64,000 nt of DNA, taken from assembly GCA_018240595.1 (NCBI GenBank), contig JAFEFL010000032.1, positions 25,283 through 89,282 on the forward strand, given 5' to 3'. A program made the position numbers and the translations under genes. This DNA is from Pseudomonadota bacterium (lineage in GTDB: Bacteria; Pseudomonadota; Alphaproteobacteria; Rhizobiales; Xanthobacteraceae). This document shows positions 9,139 to 17,699 of the stretch, piece after piece (the stretch's first letter is position 1; every line of letters starts with the position of its first letter). The notes under the pieces were generated by a model. That model did not search any database, had not been told where the DNA came from, and was given only the letters and a program-made list of their open reading frames with translations.

Positions 9139-9156
9139 TGGAATACTGTATGCCAC
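9139..9156 (+). promoter_or_regulatory. Repeated 18-bp motif, copy 2 (antiporter promoter)
   Basis: Identical to 6917-6934. Here it is on the coding strand of the transporter, 67 bp upstream of its ATG, with the IclR-type box 26 bp further upstream. Relative to glyA, copy 1 is in the opposite orientation, but the order (IclR box, then 18-mer, then gene) differs, since in the glyA direction the IclR box is nearer the gene. Confidence 0.6.
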
Positions 9157-9222
9157 AAGGGCGAGGCCGATCCTGAAGGAGAGCCTCAAAGAACAAACAG
9201 AACCAAACCAGAGGGTGGAACG

Positions 9223-10497
9223 ATGAGTGTGCTGTCTCAATCCGCGATCCCGCAGGCCAAGGCGGGCGCGACGACCCGATGGGGTCAACTCGTATTCGGC
9301 ATCATCTGCATGGTGATGATCGCCAACCTGCAATACGGCTGGACCCTGTTCGTCAATCCGATCGACCAGAAGTATCATTGGGGCCGCGCCGCCATTCAGA
9401 TCGCCTTCACGATCTTCGTCGTGACCGAGACCTGGCTGGTGCCGATCGAAGGCTATCTGATCGACAAGTTCGGCCCGAAGGTCATGGTGTGCGGCTCGGG
9501 CTTCCTCGTCGCCATCGCGTGGGTGATGAATTCGGTCGCGAGCTCGCTGTTCGTCCTCTATGTCGCGGCGGCGATCGGCGGCATCGGCGCCGGCGTCATC
9601 TACGGCGCGGCCGTCGGCAACGCGCTCAAGTGGTTTCCCGATCGCCGCGGCCTCGCCGCCGGTCTGACGGCCGCGGGCTTCGGCGCCGGATCGGCGCTCA
9701 CCGTCATCCCGATTGCCAACATGATCGCGAACTCCGGTTATGAATCCGCCTTCTTGTGGTTCGGACTCGGTCAGGGCCTCGTTGTCGCCGTCGTCGCGCT
9801 GCTGCTGCGCGCACCGCAGCCGAACGAGGTCGCCGCACCGGCCGCGCCCACGGTGGCGCAGAGCCAGCGCGATTACGTGCCGAAGGAAGTGATGAAGGCG
9901 CCGGTGTTCTGGGTCATGTACCTGATGTTCGTCATGGTCGGCGCCGGCGGCCTGATGGCGACGGCGCAACTCGGTCCCATCGCCAAGGACTTCAATGTCG
10001 GCAACGTTCCGGTGTCGATCCTCGGCCTGACGCTGCCGGCGCTGACCTTCGCGCTGTCGATCGACCGCGTGCTCAACGGCGTCTGCCGGCCGTTCTTCGG
10101 CTGGGTTTCGGACAATATCGGCCGCGAGAACACGATGTTCATCGCCTTCCTGCTGGAAGGCATCGGCATTTACGCCCTGTTCTATCTGGCCTCAAACCCG
10201 ATCCACTTCGTCATTCTGTCGGGTCTGGTGTTCTTCGCCTGGGGCGAGATCTATTCGCTGTTCCCTGCGATGTCGACGGACCTGTTCGGCCGCAAATTCG
10301 CGACGACCAACTACGGCCTGCTCTACACCGCGAAGGGCACGGCGGCGCTGATGGTGCCGTTCGCCAATGTGCTGACCACCGCGACTGGAAGCTGGCATGC
10401 CGTGTTCGTCGTCGCCGCCGTGCTCAACGTGATCGCCGCGGTCATGGCGATCGCGGTTCTCCGGCCGATGCGCAAGCGCTTCATGGCCGCGGGCTGA
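9223..10497 (+). CDS. Oxalate/formate antiporter family (OFA) MFS transporter
   Basis: The 424-residue integral membrane protein has about 12 hydrophobic segments. It begins TRWGQLVFGIICMVMIANLQYGWTLF and has the GAGVIYGAAVGNALKWFPDRRGLAAGL region characteristic of OxlT-like transporters, plus FFGWVSDNIGRENTMF between halves. The family exchanges oxalate for formate or imports related monocarboxylates. Placed beside folD and the serine-cycle operon, and sharing operator sequences with glyA, it is the likely uptake step for the carbon source (oxalate, formate or glyoxylate). GGTGGA just before the ATG is a modest ribosome site. Substrate is inference from family and context. Confidence 0.82.
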   Translation: MSVLSQSAIPQAKAGATTRWGQLVFGIICMVMIANLQYGWTLFVNPIDQKYHWGRAAIQIAFTIFVVTETWLVPIEGYLIDKFGPKVMVCGSGFLVAIAWVMNSVASSLFVLYVAAAIGGIGAGVIYGAAVGNALKWFPDRRGLAAGLTAAGFGAGSALTVIPIANMIANSGYESAFLWFGLGQGLVVAVVALLLRAPQPNEVAAPAAPTVAQSQRDYVPKEVMKAPVFWVMYLMFVMVGAGGLMATAQLGPIAKDFNVGNVPVSILGLTLPALTFALSIDRVLNGVCRPFFGWVSDNIGRENTMFIAFLLEGIGIYALFYLASNPIHFVILSGLVFFAWGEIYSLFPAMSTDLFGRKFATTNYGLLYTAKGTAALMVPFANVLTTATGSWHAVFVVAAVLNVIAAVMAIAVLRPMRKRFMAAG

Positions 10498-10521
10498 CCG
10501 AGCCCTTGACTGAAAACACGG

Positions 10522-10551
10522 GCCGGCGCGTCCATGGCGCGCCGGCTTTTT
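10522..10551 (+). terminator. Rho-independent terminator after the antiporter gene
   Basis: GCCGGCGCG and CGCGCCGGC form a perfect 9-bp stem around a 7-base loop, followed by five Ts, 25 bp after the transporter stop. Confidence 0.85.
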
Positions 10552-10573
10552 GCCGTCCCTCGAAACGTGCGCG

Positions 10574-11065
10574 TCAGCGGCGCGATCCGCCGTTCGGTGC
10601 AGCCGGTGTCTGCGCCAGCTTTTCGAACTTCACGAGCGCATGCTCGGCCTCGCCGACCTCGATATCGGACAACAGTTCGTCGACCCAGCTTTCGTGCATC
10701 CGGGCGACGCCGTTGAACTCGCCGCGCCCTTCCGGCGTCAGCTTAACGATGAAGCGCCGCCGGTCCCCGGCGAAGTTCTCGCGGGCCACATATCCCTTCG
10801 CCATCAGGCGGTCGATAATGCCGGTGACATTGCCATTCGACACCATCAGCGCTTCCGACAGGGACGTCATCATCATGCCGTCAGGGTTGCGGTCCAGCGC
10901 CGCCATCACGTCGAATTGCGGCAAGGTCATATCGAAGCGGTCGCGCAGCCGCTTGCGCAGCTCGGCTTCGATGACCTGCCGCGCCAGAAGCAGGCGAATC
11001 CACAGGCGCAGCCGTTGCTTGCGCACCGGGCGTCCCGCGCCCGCGCTTTTCGCCTCGCCAGCCAC
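10574..11065 (-). CDS. MarR family transcriptional regulator
   Basis: The 163-residue protein has the MarR winged-helix layout: dimer helix (RQVIEAELRKRL), the segment LPQFDVMAALDRNPDGMMMTSLSEALMVSNGNVTGIIDRL with the recognition helix, and the wing GYVARENFAGDRRRFIVKLTPEGRGEF. MarR proteins typically repress divergent catabolic genes and release DNA on binding aromatic acids or their CoA esters. It is divergent from the oxidoreductase gene at 11227 with a 161-bp gap holding an imperfect inverted repeat. In auxin-degrading bacteria MarR proteins control the degradation locus; that parallel is inference. Confidence 0.9.
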   Translation of the reverse strand: MAGEAKSAGAGRPVRKQRLRLWIRLLLARQVIEAELRKRLRDRFDMTLPQFDVMAALDRNPDGMMMTSLSEALMVSNGNVTGIIDRLMAKGYVARENFAGDRRRFIVKLTPEGRGEFNGVARMHESWVDELLSDIEVGEAEHALVKFEKLAQTPAAPNGGSRR

Positions 11066-11103
11066 TGCATATCTCTCCGGACAGGAACCGTGTTGACCTA
11101 TAG

Positions 11104-11121
11104 CATACGAAATGTTTTATG
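11104..11121. promoter_or_regulatory. Imperfect inverted repeat, possible MarR operator
   Basis: CATACGAAATGTTTTATG has CATA/TATG ends and six of nine pairable arm positions. It lies in the divergent marR/oxidoreductase promoter region, 39 bp from the marR start. It is the most AT-rich stretch of that gap. Confidence 0.4.
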
Positions 11122-11226
11122 ATTGAAACAATTCCACTGTCCCGAGGATCGTGGAAAAGCTCCGCAAGGCCGGACGCCGCGCGCCGATAGGCCGCCGGAT
11201 TCGCCTGCCGGGCCTGGAATGAGACA

Positions 11227-13377
11227 ATGGCCGAACGATCGTTTGCCAGAGAAGTTCGGGACCTCGAACTCGGCGAAGGCCAGGAGTTCCGGGGCGAAGG
11301 CATCCTCGCCCTCACCAAAGCCCTGCTGCAATCCGGTGTCGCCTATGTCGGCGGCTATCAGGGCTCGCCGATCTCGCATCTGATGGACGTGCTGTCCGAC
11401 GCGCAGGAGTTGCTCGGCAAGCTGGGCGTCCAGTTTTCCGCCTCCGCGTCGGAGGCCGCCGCAGCAGCGTCGCTGTCGGCGTCGATGATGTACCCGATCC
11501 GCGGCGCGGTGACCTTCAAGTCCACGGTCGGCACCAATGTCGCCTCGGACGCACTCGCCAACCTCGCCTCCTCCGGCGTCGTCGGTGGCGCGCTGATCAT
11601 CCTCGGCGAGGATTACGGCGAAGGCTCCTCGATCATGCAGGAGCGCTCGCACGCCTTCGCCATGAAATCGCAGATGTGGCTGCTCGATCCGCGGCCCGAC
11701 CTGCCCTCGATCGTCAAGGCGGTGGAAGACGGCTTCGAGCTGTCGGAAGCCTCCAACACGCCGGTGATGCTAGAGGTGCGTGTGCGCTCCTGCCATGTCC
11801 ACGGCTCCTTCATCGCCAAGGACAACAAGCGCCCGGCCTACACGCTGCGTGAGGCGCTGGAAAATCCGGTCCGCGACGTCAACCGCATCGTGCTGCCGCC
11901 CGCCTCCTACATTCAGGAGAAGGAGAAGATCGAGAAGCGCTGGCCGGCCGCGGTCGAGTTCATCAAGAGCCGCAAGCTCAACGAATTCTTCGACGGCGAC
12001 CTGGCCGATGTCGGCATCGCCGTGCAGGGCGGCATGTATAACGGCGTCATCCGAGCGCTGCAGCGGCTCGGCCTCGCCGACGTCTGGGGCAAGACGCGTG
12101 TCCCACTTTATGTGATGAACGTCGCTTATCCGCTGATTGACGACGAACTCACGCAGTTCTGCGTCGGCAAGCGCGGCGTGCTGATCGTCGAGGAAGGCCA
12201 GCCCGAATATATCGAGCAGGCGGTCAACACCATCCTGCGCCGCCGCGACATCCCCACCCGCATCTTCGGCAAGGACGTGCTGCCGATGGCCGGCGAATAC
12301 ACCGCCGATGTGATGCTGAAGGGCGTGCGCGATTTCCTTTCCGCCGCGCTGCCGTCGGCGCTGTCGGACGCGAGCCGCGCACCGAATGTGCCGGCCATCG
12401 CCGACGACCCGCGCGTCAAGGCACTGACCGGCGTGGTGCCGCCGCGCCCGCCCGGTTTCTGCGTCGGCTGCCCCGAGCGCCCGATTTTCGCCGCGATGAA
12501 ACTGGTCGAGAAGGAGCTCGGCCAGCACCACATCGCCGCCGATATCGGCTGTCATTTGTTCTCGATCCTGCCGCCGTTCAATATCGGCGCCTCGACCATG
12601 GGCTACGGCCTCGGCCCGGCCTCGGCGGCGGCGTTCAACGTGCCGACGGACAAGAAGTCGATTTCATTCATCGGCGATGGCGGCTTCTGGCACAATGGCC
12701 TGACCACCAGCATCGGCAATGCCGTCTACAACAAGCACGACGGCGTCATCGTCGTGGTCGACAATTATTACGCCTCGGCGACCGGCGGCCAGGACATCCT
12801 GTCGTCGCGCGCCGACAACGCGACGCGCTCGACCAAGCACCCGATCACCAAGGCGGTCGAAGGCATCGGCGCCACCTGGGTGCGCCAGGTGGACCGCACC
12901 TACGACGTCGGCAAGATGCGCGACACGCTGAAAGAAGCGTTGAGCGACAAGGAGCCGGGGCCGAAAGTCATCGTCGCTTCCTCCGAATGCATGCTCAACA
13001 AGCAGCGCCGCGAGAAGCCGCTGTTCGCCAAGGCGGTCAAAGGCGGCCAGCGCATGGTGCGCGAGCGCTACGGCGTCGACGAGGACGTCTGCACCGGCGA
13101 TCACGCCTGCATCCGCCTGTCCGGCTGCCCGTCGCTGACGATCAAACACAGCGACGATCCGCTAAAGGACGATCCGGTCGCCGCCGTGGACAATGGCTGC
13201 GTCGGCTGCGGCAACTGCGGCGAGGTCGCCGAAGCCGCGGTGCTGTGCCCGTCGTTCTACCGCGCCGAGATCATTCACAATCCGACCTCGTTCGACCGCT
13301 TCATGGCGCGTATCCGCGGCGCGGTGATCGGCTTCCTGCAGCGCCGTCGCGCGCGTCATGCGCTCGCGGTTTCCTGA
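11227..13377 (+). CDS. iorA: Indolepyruvate:ferredoxin oxidoreductase-like, alpha subunit
   Basis: The 716-residue protein has the IorA layout: an N-terminal pyrimidine-binding domain (GVAYVGGYQGSPISHLMD), a middle domain, the thiamine-diphosphate domain (GDGGFWHNGL ... VVVDNYYASATGG) and a C-terminal ferredoxin-like part with cysteines CTGDHACIRLSGCP and CVGCGNCG...LCP. The family converts aryl 2-oxo acids and CoA to aryl(acyl)-CoA and CO2 with reduction of ferredoxin. In a Rieske/cyclase island a plausible substrate is an arylglyoxylate such as isatinate (2-aminophenylglyoxylate), giving anthraniloyl-CoA; indolepyruvate is the alternative. The partner subunit begins 12 bp downstream. Confidence 0.87.
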   Translation: MAERSFAREVRDLELGEGQEFRGEGILALTKALLQSGVAYVGGYQGSPISHLMDVLSDAQELLGKLGVQFSASASEAAAAASLSASMMYPIRGAVTFKSTVGTNVASDALANLASSGVVGGALIILGEDYGEGSSIMQERSHAFAMKSQMWLLDPRPDLPSIVKAVEDGFELSEASNTPVMLEVRVRSCHVHGSFIAKDNKRPAYTLREALENPVRDVNRIVLPPASYIQEKEKIEKRWPAAVEFIKSRKLNEFFDGDLADVGIAVQGGMYNGVIRALQRLGLADVWGKTRVPLYVMNVAYPLIDDELTQFCVGKRGVLIVEEGQPEYIEQAVNTILRRRDIPTRIFGKDVLPMAGEYTADVMLKGVRDFLSAALPSALSDASRAPNVPAIADDPRVKALTGVVPPRPPGFCVGCPERPIFAAMKLVEKELGQHHIAADIGCHLFSILPPFNIGASTMGYGLGPASAAAFNVPTDKKSISFIGDGGFWHNGLTTSIGNAVYNKHDGVIVVVDNYYASATGGQDILSSRADNATRSTKHPITKAVEGIGATWVRQVDRTYDVGKMRDTLKEALSDKEPGPKVIVASSECMLNKQRREKPLFAKAVKGGQRMVRERYGVDEDVCTGDHACIRLSGCPSLTIKHSDDPLKDDPVAAVDNGCVGCGNCGEVAEAAVLCPSFYRAEIIHNPTSFDRFMARIRGAVIGFLQRRRARHALAVS

Positions 13378-13389
13378 CCGGCGGCCCGC

Positions 13390-14928
13390 ATGAACGTCGC
13401 CAGCCAGACAGCGCTCGATACAGCCAAGCCGCTCGCCATCGCCGTGCTGGCGATGGGCGGCCAGGGCGGCGGCGTGCTGGTCGACTGGATCGTCGCGATG
13501 TGCGAGCGGCAAGGCTGGGCCGCGCAATCGACCTCGGTACCCGGCGTTGCGCAACGAACCGGCGCCACGATCTATTACATCGAAGCTCTGCCGTTGCCGC
13601 CGAACGCGCCGCCCGGGCTCAAGCCGGTGCTGTCGCTGATGGCGGTGCCGGGCGAAGTCGATATCGTCATCGGCGCCGAATTCATGGAAGCCGGCCGCGC
13701 TATTCAACGCGGTCTGGTGACGCCGGACCGCACCACGCTGATCGCCTCGTCGCACCGCGCCTATGCCGTGGTCGAGAAGCAGACGCCGGGCGACGGCATC
13801 GGCGATGCCGCCATCATGCTCAAGGCCGCGGAAGCCACCGCCAAGAAGCTGGTCGCCTTCGACATGGCGGCCATCGGCGACAAGACCGGCAGCGCCATTT
13901 CGGCGGTGCTGTTCGGCGCGCTGGCCGGCGCCGACGCCCTACCCTTCCCGCGCGAAGCCTACGAGGCGACCATCCGCGCCGCCGGCATCGGCGTCGAGCC
14001 GAGCCTGCGCGGTTTCGCCGCCGCCTATGAACGCGCCAAGGCTGGAACGCCGCTCGAGATCACCCCGCCACCGAAGAAGATCGTCGCGCCGCGAACGCCG
14101 CAAGGCGACTATGCGGCCTTGGTCGCGCAGGCGCAGGCCGAATTTCCGGACGAGACGCAAATGATGCTCGCCGCCGGTCTGCAGCGCGTCGTCGATTTTC
14201 AGGATAACGCCTATGGCCGCGAGTATCTCGATCTCGTCAAAGGCATTCTCGCCATCGACCGCGCCGACCGCGGCTACGCCCTGACACAGGCCGCGGCCAA
14301 ATACATCGCCGTCGCCATGGCCTATGACGACGTCTATCGCGTCGCCGATCTGAAGACGCGCGCCAGCCGCTTCGAGCGCGTGCGCAAGGAGGTCGGCGTC
14401 GCGCCGGATCAGCTCATCTACACCACCGAGTTCATGCATCCGCGCATGGACGAAGTCGCCGGCTCGCTGCCGAAGGCGCTTGGCCGTTTCATCGAATCAC
14501 GCCCGCGCCTGTTCAAGGCGCTCGACAAGTTCGTCAATCGCGGCCGCCGCGTGCGCACCGGCACCATTCGCTGGTTCCTGATGCTGTATATCCTCGGTGG
14601 CCTCAAGCGCTTCCGGCGCGGAACTTTGCGCCACGCCAACGAGGTCGCGCATCGCGATGCCTGGCTCGTGCGCGTCAAGCAGGCCGCGGCGAAGGATTAC
14701 GACCTCGCCGTCGAGCTGCTCAACAACCGCCGTCTGGTCAAAGGCTATTCCGACACCCATGCGCGCGGGCTGTCGAAGTTCGACCGCGTCATGGCCGCCG
14801 CCAACAAGCTCGAAGGCCGCAGCGATGCCGCCGAATGGGTGCGACGCCTGCGCGATGCCGCGCTCAAGGACGAAGACGGCGTCGCGCTCGACGGCGCGCT
14901 CAAGACGGTCGACAGCTTTCTGCACTAG
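13390..14928 (+). CDS. iorB: Indolepyruvate oxidoreductase beta-like subunit with C-terminal extension (DUF6537 type)
   Basis: The 512-residue protein has an N-terminal gamma-type 2-oxoacid oxidoreductase domain (AIAVLAMGGQGGGVLVDWIV, TSVPGVAQRTGATIYYIE) of about 200 residues. This is followed by a helical extension of about 290 residues that resembles the DUF6537 domain found in long IorB proteins of proteobacteria. Standard IorB is about 200 residues, so the extension is extra; its role is unknown. Together with the alpha subunit it should form the CoA-dependent 2-oxoacid oxidoreductase. It ends three bases before the stop of the convergent operon. Confidence 0.85.
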   Translation: MNVASQTALDTAKPLAIAVLAMGGQGGGVLVDWIVAMCERQGWAAQSTSVPGVAQRTGATIYYIEALPLPPNAPPGLKPVLSLMAVPGEVDIVIGAEFMEAGRAIQRGLVTPDRTTLIASSHRAYAVVEKQTPGDGIGDAAIMLKAAEATAKKLVAFDMAAIGDKTGSAISAVLFGALAGADALPFPREAYEATIRAAGIGVEPSLRGFAAAYERAKAGTPLEITPPPKKIVAPRTPQGDYAALVAQAQAEFPDETQMMLAAGLQRVVDFQDNAYGREYLDLVKGILAIDRADRGYALTQAAAKYIAVAMAYDDVYRVADLKTRASRFERVRKEVGVAPDQLIYTTEFMHPRMDEVAGSLPKALGRFIESRPRLFKALDKFVNRGRRVRTGTIRWFLMLYILGGLKRFRRGTLRHANEVAHRDAWLVRVKQAAAKDYDLAVELLNNRRLVKGYSDTHARGLSKFDRVMAAANKLEGRSDAAEWVRRLRDAALKDEDGVALDGALKTVDSFLH

Positions 14929-14931
14929 CCG

Positions 14932-15660
14932 TCAAATCACGATCGAACCGACGCTGGAGCCGCCGCAGACGAACAAGGTCTGCCCGGTGACGAAGCTGTT
15001 GGCGGGATCGGCGAAGAACAACACGGCGCGGGCGACGTCGTCGCTGCGGCCGAGGCGCTTGACCGGAATCGCCGCCGCCAAAGTCTGCTCGCGCGGATCG
15101 CCGGCCGGAATGACGCCGCGAAACATGTCGGTGTCGCCGATCGGGCCCGGCGCCACGGCATTGACGGTGATGCCGGATGGCGCGAGCTCCAGCGCCCAGC
15201 TCCGCACCAGGCCGACGACGCCGGCCTTGGTCGAGCCGTAGGCCGTGCGGTTGGCAAGGCCCAGCGCGCCGCGCGTCGACATCAGCACGATGCGGCCGAA
15301 GCCGCGCTCCTTCATGCCCGGCAGCACCGCCTGGGTGATGGTCAGCGCCGCGCCGATATGAAGCTGCGTCAGCGCCTGCAGATCCTCGATCTTGGTCTGT
15401 TCGATGCTCGCCGGCCGGATGGTGCCGGCGTTGTGGACGAGATGCGTCACGGCGAAGCGCCTGGCGATGTCGGAGGCGGCCTGCGCCACCGCCTTGTTGT
15501 CGAGAAGGTCGACCTCGACGCCGTGCAGCTTCGCAGCGGCATCTTTCGGCTTCTGCCGGTCGAACACCACGACCTCGTAGCCGGCGCCGAGCAGTTGCCG
15601 GACGATCTCCGCGCCGATGCCGGACGCGCCGCCGGTGACGATAGCGGTGTGCCCGCTCAT
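14932..15660 (-). CDS. SDR family oxidoreductase
   Basis: This is a 242-residue classical short-chain dehydrogenase with the cofactor motif TGGASGIG near residue 9, HNAG near residue 78, and the catalytic Y-x3-K in YGSTKAGVVGL. The C-terminal VCGGSSVG is typical. It is the last gene of the minus-strand Rieske operon, with its ATG overlapping the cyclase stop (ATGA). It could oxidise the cis-diol or hydroxy-indoline product of the Rieske enzyme, or a 3-hydroxyacyl-CoA. NAD versus NADP cannot be settled by eye. Confidence 0.88.
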   Translation of the reverse strand: MSGHTAIVTGGASGIGAEIVRQLLGAGYEVVVFDRQKPKDAAAKLHGVEVDLLDNKAVAQAASDIARRFAVTHLVHNAGTIRPASIEQTKIEDLQALTQLHIGAALTITQAVLPGMKERGFGRIVLMSTRGALGLANRTAYGSTKAGVVGLVRSWALELAPSGITVNAVAPGPIGDTDMFRGVIPAGDPREQTLAAAIPVKRLGRSDDVARAVLFFADPANSFVTGQTLFVCGGSSVGSIVI

Positions 15661-16448
15661 GCCGCCTCCACCAGCGCCAGCACGCGCAGCGGGCTGCCCG
15701 AGCCCTGCTTGATCTTCAGCGGCGCCGAGAAGATGACCGCGCCTTTCGGCGGCAACTGGTCGAGATTGGTCAGGCACTGCAGGCCGAAGCGGCCCTTGCC
15801 GTGCATGTAGAAGTGCGCCGGGAACGGCGGGTTGAAGTGATGACCTTGCCCGTGATCGGTGCCGATCGTTTCGGTGCCGAAGCCGTGGACATCGCGCTCT
15901 TCCACCAGCCACTTCACGGCTTCCGGCACCGGGCCCGGCGTATGCGCGCCGTCGTCGCGCATGCCGGCATATTCCGAGTAAGGCTTCTTCGACCAGTCGG
16001 TGCGCAGCAGCACCCATTCGCCGGCGCCGATGCGGCCGTGTTCCTTCTCCCAGGCTTCGAGGAACGGCACGGTCAATTCGAAGTCGGCATTGGCCGCGCT
16101 CTCGGCCGAGCAATCCACCACATTGGCCGGCGCGATGAATTTGCGCGGATCGATGGTGTCGACCGCATTGTTCGGCAGGTCCTTGCCGGAGATCCAGTGG
16201 ATCGGCGCATCGAAATGCGTGCCGGCATGTTCGGAGACGGTAAAGTTGTTCCAATACCAGGCCGGGCCGCGCTCGTCGTAGCGCGAGATCTCCTCAAGGC
16301 GGAACGGCGCCGCCTGGCCGAATTCCGGCGGCAGCACGATCGTGGGGAATTCCTGCGTCAGGGTCTGCGTGAGATCGACCACCTTGATCGAGCCCGACGC
16401 GACGCGCCGCGCAAAGCCGAGAAGATCGGAAGCCGGATTGGAAACCAT
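15657..16448 (-). CDS. Cyclase family metal hydrolase (isatin hydrolase / kynurenine formamidase type)
   Basis: The 263-residue protein carries the superfamily metal-binding motif H-x-G-T-H-x-D-x-P-x-H as HAGTHFDAPIH near residue 68, plus GTDHGQGHHFNPPFPAHF further on. The superfamily (PF04199) includes kynurenine formamidase KynB (about 210 residues) and isatin hydrolase (about 260 residues); the length fits the latter better. Isatin hydrolase opens the lactam of isatin to isatinate. Next to a Rieske oxygenase and an arylglyoxylate-type oxidoreductase, that role would complete a route from an indole acid to anthraniloyl-CoA. The family is clear; the substrate is inference. Confidence 0.82.
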   Translation of the reverse strand: MVSNPASDLLGFARRVASGSIKVVDLTQTLTQEFPTIVLPPEFGQAAPFRLEEISRYDERGPAWYWNNFTVSEHAGTHFDAPIHWISGKDLPNNAVDTIDPRKFIAPANVVDCSAESAANADFELTVPFLEAWEKEHGRIGAGEWVLLRTDWSKKPYSEYAGMRDDGAHTPGPVPEAVKWLVEERDVHGFGTETIGTDHGQGHHFNPPFPAHFYMHGKGRFGLQCLTNLDQLPPKGAVIFSAPLKIKQGSGSPLRVLALVEAA

Positions 16449-16457
16449 GCTGTCGTC

Positions 16458-17699
16458 CTATCCTGCGAGTTCGCGTTCGAGCGCCTTCGGGTTGGCGGCG
16501 AGCCGCGCCCGGATGTCCTCGGCGATATCACCAACGAACACATCCTCGAGCCCGTGTTGCAAGGCCTGCACCACGGCTTTGGCCAGCGCTGCCGGCGTCA
16601 CCTTCGGCGGCGGCACGGTCTGGAACCATTCGGTGTCGAGCGGGCCGAAGAACACATTCATCACCCGCACGCCGCCGGAGCGCAATTCGGCACGGAGGCA
16701 TTGCGCCGCCGACAGCGAGGCCGCCTCGGCCGCCGAATAGGCGCCGTATTGCGGCCAGTTCATCAATGCGTGCACCGACAGCAGATTGACGAAAGCGGTC
16801 GCCGAATTGACGCCGTCGGCGCCGCGGCCGCGCATCGCGGGGCCGAAGGCCTGCGCCAGACGCATCAGGCCGAAGTAACGGACGTCCATCTCCTCGCGCG
16901 CCACCGTCACGCCATGGCGCTGCATGATGCCGCCGGCGCGGATGTGTTCGGCGGTGTTGATGACGATGTCGATGCGGCCGCCGTTCTGCTCGGCCTGCTC
17001 GGTGACCGACTCGGAGTCGGTGACGTCGAGCGCCACGATCTCGACCCGCTCGATCTTCTTCAGTTCGTCCTGCCCGGGAAACGGCTTCCACGGATCGGCG
17101 ATGCCGACGAAGACGATGTTGGCGCCGGCGTCCGAAAAGGCCTTGGCCATCGCCTGCCCGACCGGCGTGCGGCCGTCGGTGATCAGGACACGGCGGAACT
17201 TCGGATCGCAGGTCATTTCGCGCAAATGCGGATCGTCGGCCATGTTGGGGGTGTCCTTCTCCGGCAGGGCGATCATCACCGGCGCGCCGCCTTTGTCGAG
17301 CTTGAGAGCGAGACGGACGCGCTGACCTTCCAGCACATCACCATGAAGATGCGACAGGATGACCGGACCGGCATCGAGCTTGGTCAGGCCCACGCGCCAG
17401 GGCGTTCGTTCGCGAAAGTAAGGATCGGTCGAGGTGCGGATCGTGGTGTCGGCAATGAGCTTGCCATTGTCGTCGACTGGCCGGAACGGTACGCGATCCG
17501 ACAGGCAGTTCGGGCAGGCATCGCGCGGCGGATAGAACACGGTGCTGCAATCGTCGCAGGTCTGCAGTTCGAAGCGGCCTTCGGCCGCGGCCTTGGTCAG
17601 GCCGTGCGCGGTGCGGCTGCGGACCGACTGCGGATACAGCGGCTGCTGGGTGCGCTTGAGCGGATCCTTGCGCTTGGGTCGCTTGAGCGGCTCGGTCAT
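16458..17699 (-). CDS. Fusion of a DUF35 (Zn-ribbon/OB-fold) domain with a short-chain dehydrogenase
   Basis: The 413-residue protein has two parts. Residues 1 to about 150 form a DUF35 domain: a Zn ribbon with C48, C51, C62, C65 (CDDC ... CPNC) and an OB fold (GLTKLDAGPVILSHL, VRLALKLDKGG). Residues about 168 to 413 form an SDR: VLITDGRTPVGQAMAK, NTAEHIRAGG and Y-x-A-A-E in YGAYSAAEAA. DUF35 proteins usually stand alone and bind thiolase-fold partners, as ChsH2 does with the aldolase Ltp2. The thiolase-like partner is encoded immediately upstream with ATGA overlap. The SDR half has Y-S-A-A-E where Y-x3-K is expected, so the catalytic lysine is missing and it may be structural. Confidence 0.85.
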   Translation of the reverse strand: MTEPLKRPKRKDPLKRTQQPLYPQSVRSRTAHGLTKAAAEGRFELQTCDDCSTVFYPPRDACPNCLSDRVPFRPVDDNGKLIADTTIRTSTDPYFRERTPWRVGLTKLDAGPVILSHLHGDVLEGQRVRLALKLDKGGAPVMIALPEKDTPNMADDPHLREMTCDPKFRRVLITDGRTPVGQAMAKAFSDAGANIVFVGIADPWKPFPGQDELKKIERVEIVALDVTDSESVTEQAEQNGGRIDIVINTAEHIRAGGIMQRHGVTVAREEMDVRYFGLMRLAQAFGPAMRGRGADGVNSATAFVNLLSVHALMNWPQYGAYSAAEAASLSAAQCLRAELRSGGVRVMNVFFGPLDTEWFQTVPPPKVTPAALAKAVVQALQHGLEDVFVGDIAEDIRARLAANPKALERELAG

